A DNA stretch of 64,000 nucleotides from PUPG01 sp041686485 (GTDB taxonomy: Bacteria; Bacteroidota; Bacteroidia; Bacteroidales; UBA7960), in assembly GCA_041686485.1 (NCBI GenBank), contig JAWLDT010000001.1, positions 1-64,000 on the forward strand, given 5' to 3'. The notes under the pieces are model-generated. The model worked only from the letters and a program-made list of their open reading frames with translations, did not search any database and was not told the DNA's origin. Shown here piece after piece: positions 17,737 through 25,795 of the stretch. A program made the position numbers and the translations under genes. Position 1 is the stretch's first letter. Every line of letters starts with the position of its first letter.

Positions 17737-18126
17737 TTAAGGTTCCCATCCGAACCATTGATCCAGTTCGCGCCTCTCTTTCTTGGTAGGACGTCCGGTT
17801 CGCGGTGGCCTGATGCCGGATTGTTTCCTGGCAACTTCCATCTTCCTGTATTCTTCTTCGGGTGTCAGATCTTCCATATACTGGCTCACCAGTCTGGCGC
17901 CGACCCGCTTGTCCAGGGGTTGCAGAACACGCAACTTCCTGTGGACAGGACCGGTTCTTACTTCAATCTCCATGCCCGGATAGACCTCCCGGGATGGTTT
18001 GATCTCTTCACCGTTTATTTTAACTCTTCCTGACCGGCAGGCCTGGGTGGCCATGCTGCGGGTTTTGAATACCCTGACCGACCACAACCATTTATCGATT
18101 CTTGGTGTGTCCGATTGTTTCATCAT
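17737..18126 (-). CDS. hslR: S4-domain RNA-binding protein, Hsp15-like
   Basis: Small S4-domain protein of the Hsp15 family, which binds 50S subunits with stalled nascent chains and aids ribosome recycling. The 129-residue protein has the S4 core (RIDKWLWSVRVFKTRS, CRSGRVKINGEEIKPS) followed by a long basic tail with PPRTGRPTKKERRELD, typical of Hsp15. Either of the two first ATG codons could start it. It lies 3 bases after der, an apparent der-hslR operon. Confidence 0.9.
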   Translation of the reverse strand: MMKQSDTPRIDKWLWSVRVFKTRSMATQACRSGRVKINGEEIKPSREVYPGMEIEVRTGPVHRKLRVLQPLDKRVGARLVSQYMEDLTPEEEYRKMEVARKQSGIRPPRTGRPTKKERRELDQWFGWEP

Positions 18127-18129
18127 ACA

Positions 18130-19443
18130 TTACTTCTTGCGACAATAGATTGTGATGCCAACGCCTGAAAAATTCCAGTGGCTTCGAATCTTGTTTTCCA
18201 AAAAGCGAATATAAGGCTCTTTTATATACTGGGGAAGGTTGCAGAAGAAAACAAAGGCAGGATAATGGGTGGGTAACTGCGTTATATATTTTATCTTAAT
18301 ATACTTCCCTTTGGTAGCTGGCGGCGGATTGTTTTCCACAATGGGCAGCAATACCTCGTTGAGTTCACTGGTGGAAATCCGGCGCTTGCGGTTTTGATAG
18401 ACTTCCATACCCGTTTCCATCGCTTTGAATATGCGTTGCCTGGTGAGCACCGAGGTGAACAAGATCGGGATATCGGTCAGCGGGGCGGTTCGCTCCTTGA
18501 TAAGCGCCTTCATCTGCTTTACCGAGTGTGTGTCTTTGTTTTTTACCAGATCCCACTTGTTGACCAGGATCACAATCCCTTTGCTATTCCTTGCGGCCAG
18601 CGCAAATATATTCAGGTCCTGTGATTCGAAAGGCTGTGTGGCATCTGTCATAAGTAAACAGACATCGGCATCTTCGATAGCCCTGACAGAGCGCATGACC
18701 GAATAAAATTCAATGTTTTCGTGCACTTTGCCTTTTTTCCGGAGGCCGGCGGTGTCTACCAGGTAAAAGTCAAAGCCGAATTTATTGTACCGTGAGTAGA
18801 TTGTATCCCGCGTAGTGCCCGGAATGTCTGTTACAATATTTCGTTCATCATCCAGTAACATGTTGATCAGGGAAGATTTTCCGACGTTTGGTCTCCCTAC
18901 GACGGCAATGCGCGGGATATCATCATCTTCTGCCTCCTCCTGCTGGTTTTCCTGTAACACCTTCACCACATCGTCAAGCAGATCCCCCGTGCCACTTCCA
19001 TTGATAGAAGAGATGGGATAAATGGTGTCTGCGCCCAGTGCGTAAAACGTGGATGATTCCTGGATCAGTTTGCTGTTATCGGCTTTGTTGGCCACCACGA
19101 AATAATCTTTTTTGCTTCGCCGAAGCATATCGATCACCTCTTCATCCAGCGGGTTGATGCCCTCCATGGTGTCTACAAGAAACAACACCACGGTGGCTTC
19201 CTCCAGGGCAATTTGTACCTGGTTGCGGATCTCTTCCTCAAACACATCCTCCGAGTGTGCCACATAGCCACCGGTATCGATCACCGAAAACGTCAATCCA
19301 TTCCAGTCAGATTGCCCGTAATGCCGGTCACGTGTGACCCCTGAGGTGGGATCCACAATCGCCTTTCGCCTTTTAACAAGACGGTTGAAAAGGGTGGACT
19401 TGCCAACGTTGGGCCGGCCTACCAGTGCTACTATATTTGACAT
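18130..19443 (-). CDS. der: ribosome biogenesis GTPase Der (EngA)
   Basis: Double GTPase for 50S assembly. The 437-residue protein has two G domains, each with GRPNVGKS (near residues 8 and 183), DTGG and DTAG switch II motifs, and NKAD and NKWD specificity motifs, then a KH-like C-terminal domain. Length and order match the family. It is followed immediately by hslR and preceded at 90 bases by era. Confidence 0.97.
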   Translation of the reverse strand: MSNIVALVGRPNVGKSTLFNRLVKRRKAIVDPTSGVTRDRHYGQSDWNGLTFSVIDTGGYVAHSEDVFEEEIRNQVQIALEEATVVLFLVDTMEGINPLDEEVIDMLRRSKKDYFVVANKADNSKLIQESSTFYALGADTIYPISSINGSGTGDLLDDVVKVLQENQQEEAEDDDIPRIAVVGRPNVGKSSLINMLLDDERNIVTDIPGTTRDTIYSRYNKFGFDFYLVDTAGLRKKGKVHENIEFYSVMRSVRAIEDADVCLLMTDATQPFESQDLNIFALAARNSKGIVILVNKWDLVKNKDTHSVKQMKALIKERTAPLTDIPILFTSVLTRQRIFKAMETGMEVYQNRKRRISTSELNEVLLPIVENNPPPATKGKYIKIKYITQLPTHYPAFVFFCNLPQYIKEPYIRFLENKIRSHWNFSGVGITIYCRKK

Positions 19444-19533
19444 GCTACTATTGTTTTGTCAGTCATGATCATTCGTGGGATGTATTTCCGGATCGCCCGG
19501 GCTTTTACGCTTCGTTTCTGTTCCAAAAACGAT

Positions 19534-20406
19534 TTACCTGTAACCAAACCGTCGCAGTTTGGTCTCATCCTCGCGCCAGTTTTTATTTACCTTCACATGC
19601 AATTCCAGAAACACCTTTTTGCCCACAAACGCTTCAATATCTTTTCGCGCTTCTGTCCCTACCTTTTTCAGGGCCTTGCCCTGATGGCCAATGATGATGC
19701 CCTTCTGGCTCTCCCGTGCGACATGTATTGTACTCCTTATACGAATGATGTTTTCTTCTTCTTTGTATTCGTCAACGACAACCTCCACCGAGTAGGGTAT
19801 TTCCTGTTTATAAAGGACGAGGATCTTTTCCCGGATGCTTTCCGCCACAAAGAAACGGACAGGCTTATCGGTAATTTCGTCTTTCGGGAAATAAGGCGGT
19901 CCTTCCGGTAATAATTCCAGGGTTTTATGCAATACAACATCCACGTTATAACCTTTGAGGGCGGATACAGGAATGACAGACCATTCAGGGTAAGCGTTTT
20001 CCCACTGTTGGCGGGCACGGATCACTTCATCGTCCTGTGCCAGGTCAATTTTGTTGATAAGCACCATGACCGGCACACCCGATTGTTCAATCCGGTTAAG
20101 AATGTCTTCATTTTCGAATGCACCCTCGATATCCGCCAAAATGATAAAGATGTCGGCATCTTCAAGGGCACCCAGAACAAACTGCATCATTTGCTCCTGC
20201 AGCTTATAATGGGGATCGAGGATACCCGGCGTATCTGAAAACACCATCTGGTAATCGTCGCCATTGGCGATCCCCAAAATGCGGTGCCGGGTTGTCTGGG
20301 CTTTCGGTGTGATGATGGACAGCCGCTCCCCCAGGAGTATGTTCATGAGGGTTGATTTACCCACGTTCGGATAACCGATGATATTTACAAAGCCTGCCTT
20401 ATGCAT
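19534..20406 (-). CDS. era: GTPase Era
   Basis: GTPase that binds the 3' end of 16S rRNA during 30S maturation. The 290-residue protein has the P-loop GYPNVGKST, DTPG, NKID and a C-terminal KH domain (IIGHQGKALKKVG). The ATG at 20404-20406 gives the canonical start MHKAGFVNIIG; an upstream in-frame start at 20463 would add 19 residues unlike the family. It shares its direction with der-hslR and is probably co-regulated with them. Confidence 0.96.
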   Translation of the reverse strand: MHKAGFVNIIGYPNVGKSTLMNILLGERLSIITPKAQTTRHRILGIANGDDYQMVFSDTPGILDPHYKLQEQMMQFVLGALEDADIFIILADIEGAFENEDILNRIEQSGVPVMVLINKIDLAQDDEVIRARQQWENAYPEWSVIPVSALKGYNVDVVLHKTLELLPEGPPYFPKDEITDKPVRFFVAESIREKILVLYKQEIPYSVEVVVDEYKEEENIIRIRSTIHVARESQKGIIIGHQGKALKKVGTEARKDIEAFVGKKVFLELHVKVNKNWREDETKLRRFGYR

Positions 20407-20526
20407 GTTTTTTATTTGATGATGGCCTGTATTGGTCAGACTGCCTCTCTGGGGCTCCCCCAATGAAAAGGCGGTGATTATTTGCTGTGTGCAAAGGTAG
20501 GTGTTTTATGAAAATGTAGTAAAGGT

Positions 20527-20557
20527 TTTGCTATTAAAAAAAGAATTTGTACATTTG
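20527..20557 (+). promoter_or_regulatory. promoter of the initiator tRNA
   Basis: TTTG at 20527-20530, a 19-base spacer and TACATTTG at 20550-20557 form a complete Bacteroidota promoter 14 bases before the mature tRNA 5' end. It serves as the reference promoter for the window. Confidence 0.85.
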
Positions 20558-20571
20558 CAGTCATTAAACAG

Positions 20572-20646
<75 letters not shown>

Positions 20647-20647
20647 A

Positions 20648-20690
20648 AATAGCCTGCTTATCGGTTGATAGGCAGGCTATTGTATTTATT
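20648..20690 (+). terminator. terminator after tRNA-fMet
   Basis: A 10-bp stem (AATAGCCTGC at 20648-20657 with GCAGGCTATT at 20672-20681) is followed by a T-rich but interrupted tail. It begins right after the CCA end. Confidence 0.7.
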
Positions 20691-20739
20691 TAGGGTGCTC
20701 CATCTTTCCTTTCTGCCAGAAAATACCTATTTTTGGATT

Positions 20740-21249
20740 GTGAAAACAATCCTGACATACATCCTTTCGCTGCTGATGGCCTTCATGTTCCTGGTGTCGT
20801 TCACCGGGATGCGCATGTTGATCCATCATTGCTTTGTTTGTGAATCCACAGAGGTGCTTGCCATCGGTATATCAACAAATGAGGACTGGGAAGATGTTCA
20901 CCATACACACCATGAACACAATGGATGCCATTTACCTGCTGAAGGCGCCAACAGCTCAGAAGCCGAAGAACCATGTTGCCATGATGGCCAGCAATGTCAT
21001 GATGCGCATTGTGGCTATGATTGCGACGCTGAAGTTGAGTATATCCGGAATGACTATGAATTAACCGAGGATCGCCAGGAAATACGTATCCTGCCACCGG
21101 AAGCCTTGTATGTTGCCGCGGACCTGTTTCCTGTCCTGGCAGGTACTGAACCAAAGCCGGCTTTCATCCCAAAACCACCCGAAGATATCCCGCCCCGCCT
21201 GGCCGGTCGTGACTTCATCATCTTCAGCCGGCAACTAAAATACTGTTAA
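20740..21249 (+). CDS. Cys/His-rich membrane-anchored protein, HYC_CC_PP-like
   Basis: A 169-residue protein with an N-terminal hydrophobic segment, then HHCFVCES, a His/Cys cluster (HHTHHEH, PCCHDGQQCHDAHCGYDC) and a proline-rich C-terminus (PPEALYV, PPEDIPPR). It has the order of features I recall for the Bacteroidota HYC_CC_PP family, found beside TonB receptors and suspected in metal handling. The TonB receptor gene follows after 84 bases. The start is uncertain: GTG at 20740 gives the family-like N-terminus, but a -7-like TATTTTTG at 20728-20735 would place the transcript start almost on it, so the ATG at 20775 is possible. Confidence 0.65.
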   Translation: MKTILTYILSLLMAFMFLVSFTGMRMLIHHCFVCESTEVLAIGISTNEDWEDVHHTHHEHNGCHLPAEGANSSEAEEPCCHDGQQCHDAHCGYDCDAEVEYIRNDYELTEDRQEIRILPPEALYVAADLFPVLAGTEPKPAFIPKPPEDIPPRLAGRDFIIFSRQLKYC

Positions 21250-21333
21250 GGTCTTTTCTGAAAAGCTTCTTTCCCTCCAACACAGGTTTTGGGGGTTATA
21301 ACCGTATTGTTTATTTTCAGAAAAGTCCGAATC

Positions 21334-23574
21334 ATGCATGCAAAATCATTAAAATTCTTTGTTATATATATTCTGATGATCAGCGGTCAGCCGTTCGCCC
21401 TGGCACAGGATGCACAAATCCATGGGGATGTATTTGAGAAGGTACCTCATGATGATCATTTTCACAAGCACCCTTTGGCCGGTGCCAATGTTGTTTGGAT
21501 GAACACCACCCGTGGGGTGGCAACCAATGAAGATGGCCATTTTTGTCTGGACGTGACCGTTGACCTTCCGCACCGGCTGGTGGTAAGCTATATCGGCTAT
21601 CAGCCGGATACGCTGCTGATTGAATCGGCGGATGTCCATGTGGAAGTTATCCTTGAGATGACGCAGGAGCTGGATGAAGTGACCGTCTCAGGCCGGCGTG
21701 CCGGTGGACACGTTTCATCGATGGAGCCCGTGCTCACCCATGTGCTCACCGGGAGTGAGATGCAGCGTGCCGCCTGCTGCAACCTGGCCGAAGCATTTGA
21801 AACAAATGTGTCTGTTGATGTAACCTACAGTGATGCCGTATCCGGCGCACAGCAAATCCAGATGCTTGGTCTGGCCGGTACCTATAGTCAGCTCCTGCTT
21901 GAAAATGCCCCCGGTATCCGCGGCCTGGGGCAGCCTTTTGGCCTTAGCTACGTGCCGGGCCCATGGATGGAGTCCATCAGTATCTCCAAGGGCGCTTCGA
22001 GTGTCATCAACGGCTATGAATCCATCACCGGACAAATCAATGTAGACTACAAAAAGCCCGAAGGACCAGAGAAGCTTTACTACAATGCATTTGCCGGGAG
22101 CGACGGCCAGCTGGAAACTTCACTGAACGCCGCCTTTGACCTGAACGATGACTGGTCGGCTATGCTCATGACGCATGGCGAGCTTTTTAACCGGAAAGTG
22201 GATCATAACAATAATTCCTTTCTTGACCACCCCATGGTGCAAAAATACAATGTCATGAATCGCTATCGTTACGAAAGCCATGGCAAGGTCATTTCGCAGT
22301 TTGGATTCAATATTATGCAGGAAGAGCGGGAAGGCGGACAGAAAGCATTTTACGAGGAGGATGAACCTTTTGGCTCCGACCGGTATTACGGTTATTTTAC
22401 CAACACATCCCGCTTTCAGGCTTTCGCCCGCACCGGTTTTTATTTTGATGAGATGCCTGATGCGAGCCTGGGAACACAACTCCATTTCACGCATCATAAC
22501 CAGGACTCCTTTTATGGCCAAAGACCTTACGAAGGTGAGCAAAATACGTTTTATGCCAACGCGCTTTTTGCCAATACGCTCGGACATCCGGATCATACCT
22601 ATACGGTGGGAATAAGTTATCTGTTTGACGATTACCATGAGCTGTTGAACGATTCTGTTTTTGCCCGGCAGGAGAAAGTCCCCGGGGCTTTTGCCGAATA
22701 TTCTTATCATACGCATGAAAAGCTGACCGCCACCGCAGGGGTCCGGATAGATTACCATAATATCTACGGTACTTTTTTTACACCGCGCAGCCATGTGCAT
22801 TTTAATCTGAATGAACATACGACAGTGCGATTATCGGCTGGCAAAGGCTACAGGGTGCCAAATATGATTGCCGAAAATACCGGTCTGCTGGTGAGCAGTC
22901 GTTCCATCCAGGTACTGGATGAGCCTGAGGCGGAAGAGGCCTGGAACTTTGGAGGGAGCATCACCCGAAGATTTGACTTGTTTGGTCAGGATGCTTCTTT
23001 CGTGGCGGAAGCCTACCGGACTCTTTTTACCAATCAGATGATGCTGGATGTGGACAGCGACCACACCAAAGCCATTTTTTACAACCTGGATGGCAATTCC
23101 TATGCGAACAACTACCAGATGGAGCTCCATGTGATGCCTGTAAGCCGGATGGATGTTACCGCCGCTTTCCGGTTTACAGACACGGAGGCCACTATTGGCG
23201 GCCGTGAACGAAGTATCCCTTTTGTGAATCGCTATCGCGGGATGGTTTCAGGGTCTTATGCCACGCGTGACAATGACTGGCAGTTCGATTTGACAGCCCA
23301 GTTCAACGGGAGAAGCCGCCTGCCCGATATGCCCGAAACCATGGGTTTCCGTGACAAATCTCCCGGTTTTGTGCTGGTGAACACGCAGGTCACGCATCGT
23401 AGGGGACGCTTCGAATGGTACGCCGGGGTCGAAAACCTGACTGACTACATCCAGGATGAACCCATCCTGAACGCCCATGAACCTTTTGGAGATACCTTCG
23501 ATGGAAGCATGATATGGGGCCCGCTGCTGGGCAGGAAGTTCTATGCGGGCATCCGTTTTACGATCGAAAAGTAA
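21334..23574 (+). CDS. TonB-dependent receptor, probable metal uptake
   Basis: Outer-membrane receptor of 746 residues: a signal peptide, a carboxypeptidase-like regulatory domain with a His-rich start (VPHDDHFHKHP) and YIGYQPD, a plug domain (about 130-250) and a C-terminal barrel ending in aromatic-rich YAGIRFTIEK. The barrel has several His clusters (THHNQD, YHTHEK). Ligand is unknown; the His-rich N-terminus and the Cys/His-rich neighbour suggest a transition metal such as copper or zinc. The ATG at 21334 gives the signal peptide; an upstream TTG at 21289 is rejected. The family is clear, the ligand is inference. Confidence 0.88.
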   Translation: MHAKSLKFFVIYILMISGQPFALAQDAQIHGDVFEKVPHDDHFHKHPLAGANVVWMNTTRGVATNEDGHFCLDVTVDLPHRLVVSYIGYQPDTLLIESADVHVEVILEMTQELDEVTVSGRRAGGHVSSMEPVLTHVLTGSEMQRAACCNLAEAFETNVSVDVTYSDAVSGAQQIQMLGLAGTYSQLLLENAPGIRGLGQPFGLSYVPGPWMESISISKGASSVINGYESITGQINVDYKKPEGPEKLYYNAFAGSDGQLETSLNAAFDLNDDWSAMLMTHGELFNRKVDHNNNSFLDHPMVQKYNVMNRYRYESHGKVISQFGFNIMQEEREGGQKAFYEEDEPFGSDRYYGYFTNTSRFQAFARTGFYFDEMPDASLGTQLHFTHHNQDSFYGQRPYEGEQNTFYANALFANTLGHPDHTYTVGISYLFDDYHELLNDSVFARQEKVPGAFAEYSYHTHEKLTATAGVRIDYHNIYGTFFTPRSHVHFNLNEHTTVRLSAGKGYRVPNMIAENTGLLVSSRSIQVLDEPEAEEAWNFGGSITRRFDLFGQDASFVAEAYRTLFTNQMMLDVDSDHTKAIFYNLDGNSYANNYQMELHVMPVSRMDVTAAFRFTDTEATIGGRERSIPFVNRYRGMVSGSYATRDNDWQFDLTAQFNGRSRLPDMPETMGFRDKSPGFVLVNTQVTHRRGRFEWYAGVENLTDYIQDEPILNAHEPFGDTFDGSMIWGPLLGRKFYAGIRFTIEK

Positions 23575-23674
23575 TCGTGAAAGGCATTTTTTAAGTCCCG
23601 GCCGGTATACCTGGCCATTTTTTCTTATCTTGAGAGGGTGGCTTGTGATTAGAAACTAATCAAGGTATACTTTG

Positions 23675-24913
23675 ATGAAGGAAAAGGTTTTGCATAAGTT
23701 GAATATCCTGGCTGATGCTGCCAAATATGATGTTTCCTGCTCTTCCAGCGGCAGCAGCCGGGCTTCGGAAGGTGGGGCAGGGACTGCCAAAAGTGCCGGC
23801 GTCTGTCATTCTTTTACCCAGGACGGGCGATGCATTTCCCTGCTAAAGATCCTGTATACCAATCACTGCATTTATGACTGTGCCTATTGCGTGAACCGCC
23901 GAAGTAATGATAAGCCGCGTGCAACCTTTACGGTAGAGGAACTGGCTGACCTTACCTGGCAGTTTTATTCCCGGAATTATATTGAAGGGCTTTTTCTCAG
24001 CTCTGGTGTGATCGTCAGTCCTGATTATACGATGGAACGGCTTACGGCTGTTGTCAGGCTGCTGCGGGAGGGATATGGTTTTAACGGATACATTCACATA
24101 AAAGCCATTCCGGGTGCTGACCCCGAACTGGTACGGCAAGCCGGTCTTTTGGTTGACCGGATGAGTGTCAATATTGAGATACCGTCTGAGCAGCAGCTGG
24201 TAAGGCTGGCCCCGGAGAAAAACTTTCAGAGTGTATTCCAGCCGATGGGGCAGATCCATCAGGAGATGCTTGTCAGCAAGGCGGAACGGAAAAAGTACAG
24301 GAAAGCACCCCGGTTCGTGCCGGCCGGCCAAAGTACGCAGCTGATCATCGGTGCCACGCCCGATACGGATCACACCATCCTGAAACTGGCTTCGGGGCTG
24401 TATAGTGACCATCAGCTCAAGCGTGTATACTATTCCGGCTTTGTGCCTGTTAACAGCGAGGACAGCAGGCTGCCCGTACTGAAACAGCCTCCGCTGGTTC
24501 GCGAGAACCGGCTCTACCAGGCCGACTGGTTGATGCGATTCTATGAGTTCCGGTACGATGAGATCCTGGATGAGAAAAGCCCCAACCTGGATCCCCGCAT
24601 AGACCCCAAGCTGGCATTTGCCCTGCGTAACCCACACCTGTATCCTGTTGATCTTGACAAGGATCCGTATGAAACCATACTGCGCGTGCCGGGTATCGGA
24701 GTCAGATCGGCCAAAATTATTGTTGCCAACCGTCGCTTTGGACGCATTTCTTTTTCCCATCTGCGCCGGATGGGAGTGGCACTGAACCGGGCAAAGTATT
24801 TTATCAGCTGCCGGGAACTGCCAGCTCATGCTGCTTCCCTCTACCCTGAGCAGATCAGACGAAAGCTCGTGAAAAAACAACCTGATAACACCAGGCAATT
24901 AAGTTTGTTTTAA
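23675..24913 (+). CDS. radical SAM protein, putative DNA modification/repair (TIGR03916 type)
   Basis: Radical SAM enzyme of 412 residues with the cluster motif CIYDCAYC (Cys65, Cys69, Cys72), extra conserved-looking cysteines at 22, 44 and 53, and a C-terminal helix-hairpin-helix (VPGIGVRSAKIIVANRRFG) that suggests DNA contact. This layout is that of the family I know as TIGR03916, named putative DNA modification/repair radical SAM protein; its reaction is not established. The partner gene lies 11 bases downstream, and uvrC follows it. The ATG at 23675 is used; the preceding TTG is discarded. Confidence 0.88.
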   Translation: MKEKVLHKLNILADAAKYDVSCSSSGSSRASEGGAGTAKSAGVCHSFTQDGRCISLLKILYTNHCIYDCAYCVNRRSNDKPRATFTVEELADLTWQFYSRNYIEGLFLSSGVIVSPDYTMERLTAVVRLLREGYGFNGYIHIKAIPGADPELVRQAGLLVDRMSVNIEIPSEQQLVRLAPEKNFQSVFQPMGQIHQEMLVSKAERKKYRKAPRFVPAGQSTQLIIGATPDTDHTILKLASGLYSDHQLKRVYYSGFVPVNSEDSRLPVLKQPPLVRENRLYQADWLMRFYEFRYDEILDEKSPNLDPRIDPKLAFALRNPHLYPVDLDKDPYETILRVPGIGVRSAKIIVANRRFGRISFSHLRRMGVALNRAKYFISCRELPAHAASLYPEQIRRKLVKKQPDNTRQLSLF

Positions 24914-24924
24914 AGTCGCACACC

Positions 24925-25710
24925 ATGTCCCGGGTAATATATACATATGACGGAAGTCTGGAGGGCTACTTTACCGTGGTGTTTCGTGCTTTTCAGGACA
25001 AGCAGGAGCCTGAGGCCATTTTGTCGCGTAACAGGCAGCTGCAGATGCCAATCGGCGAGTTAATCCATGTGGATACAAACCCTTTGGAGGCTGATCGCGT
25101 CCGGAGAGGGATTGTAAAACACTCTGATGAACGTAATGCCCGGTTGCTGCATGTTGCATTTCTCTCAGAACAGCCCGAAACGGACATGCTGTTATGGCGC
25201 TATCTTTGTAAATTGTTTGAGGCACCTGCGGAGCACTTTTTTAAGAATATGCTCGATGCGGATGTGTACGGGCTCGTTCAGACAGCCAGAAGGGTTCGCA
25301 GGGAGGTACACCGTTTTCACGGGTTCGTGCGGTTTCAGAAAACGGCTGACAATATGTATGTGGCCGCGATAGATCCGGATCATGATATTGTGAAGCTGCT
25401 GGGGCCTCATTTTAAGAGTCGCTTCCCGGAGCGTCACTGGTTAATCTATGACCTCCGGCGTAACCGTGGCATCTATTTTGATACCCGGGAGATCAGGGCA
25501 GTGGAAATGCAAAATCCCGCTTTTGACCTTACAAAAGGAACCCTCCATCAACATGCCCGGGCGATGGATGAAGACTACTATGTAACGCTTTGGCAACACT
25601 ATTACGATGCCATCAATATTATGGAAAGAAAAAACCACCGGCAGATGCGTGCGTCTATGCCCCGGCGTTACTGGAAGTATATGCCGGAGAAGCGTAGTGG
25701 GTACAAGTAA
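24925..25710 (+). CDS. TIGR03915/DUF4130 putative DNA metabolism protein
   Basis: A 261-residue partner of the preceding radical SAM gene, starting 11 bases after it. It opens with a YDGSLEGYFTVVF segment and contains HRFHGFVRF and DRHWLIYDLRRNRGIYFD, as expected for DUF4130. In many bacteria this domain is fused to a uracil-DNA-glycosylase-like domain; here the protein ends shortly after PRRYWKYMPEK, so no glycosylase domain is attached and none is nearby. Function is unknown; linkage to the radical SAM enzyme is well known. Confidence 0.88.
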   Translation: MSRVIYTYDGSLEGYFTVVFRAFQDKQEPEAILSRNRQLQMPIGELIHVDTNPLEADRVRRGIVKHSDERNARLLHVAFLSEQPETDMLLWRYLCKLFEAPAEHFFKNMLDADVYGLVQTARRVRREVHRFHGFVRFQKTADNMYVAAIDPDHDIVKLLGPHFKSRFPERHWLIYDLRRNRGIYFDTREIRAVEMQNPAFDLTKGTLHQHARAMDEDYYVTLWQHYYDAINIMERKNHRQMRASMPRRYWKYMPEKRSGYK

Positions 25711-25795
25711 AAAAAAGGACGTAACAGATTTTAGCGAAGTCGTAAAGACTTCAAAAAAATTATCAATTTTGTAGCTGTGATGATCAGATAGAAGC

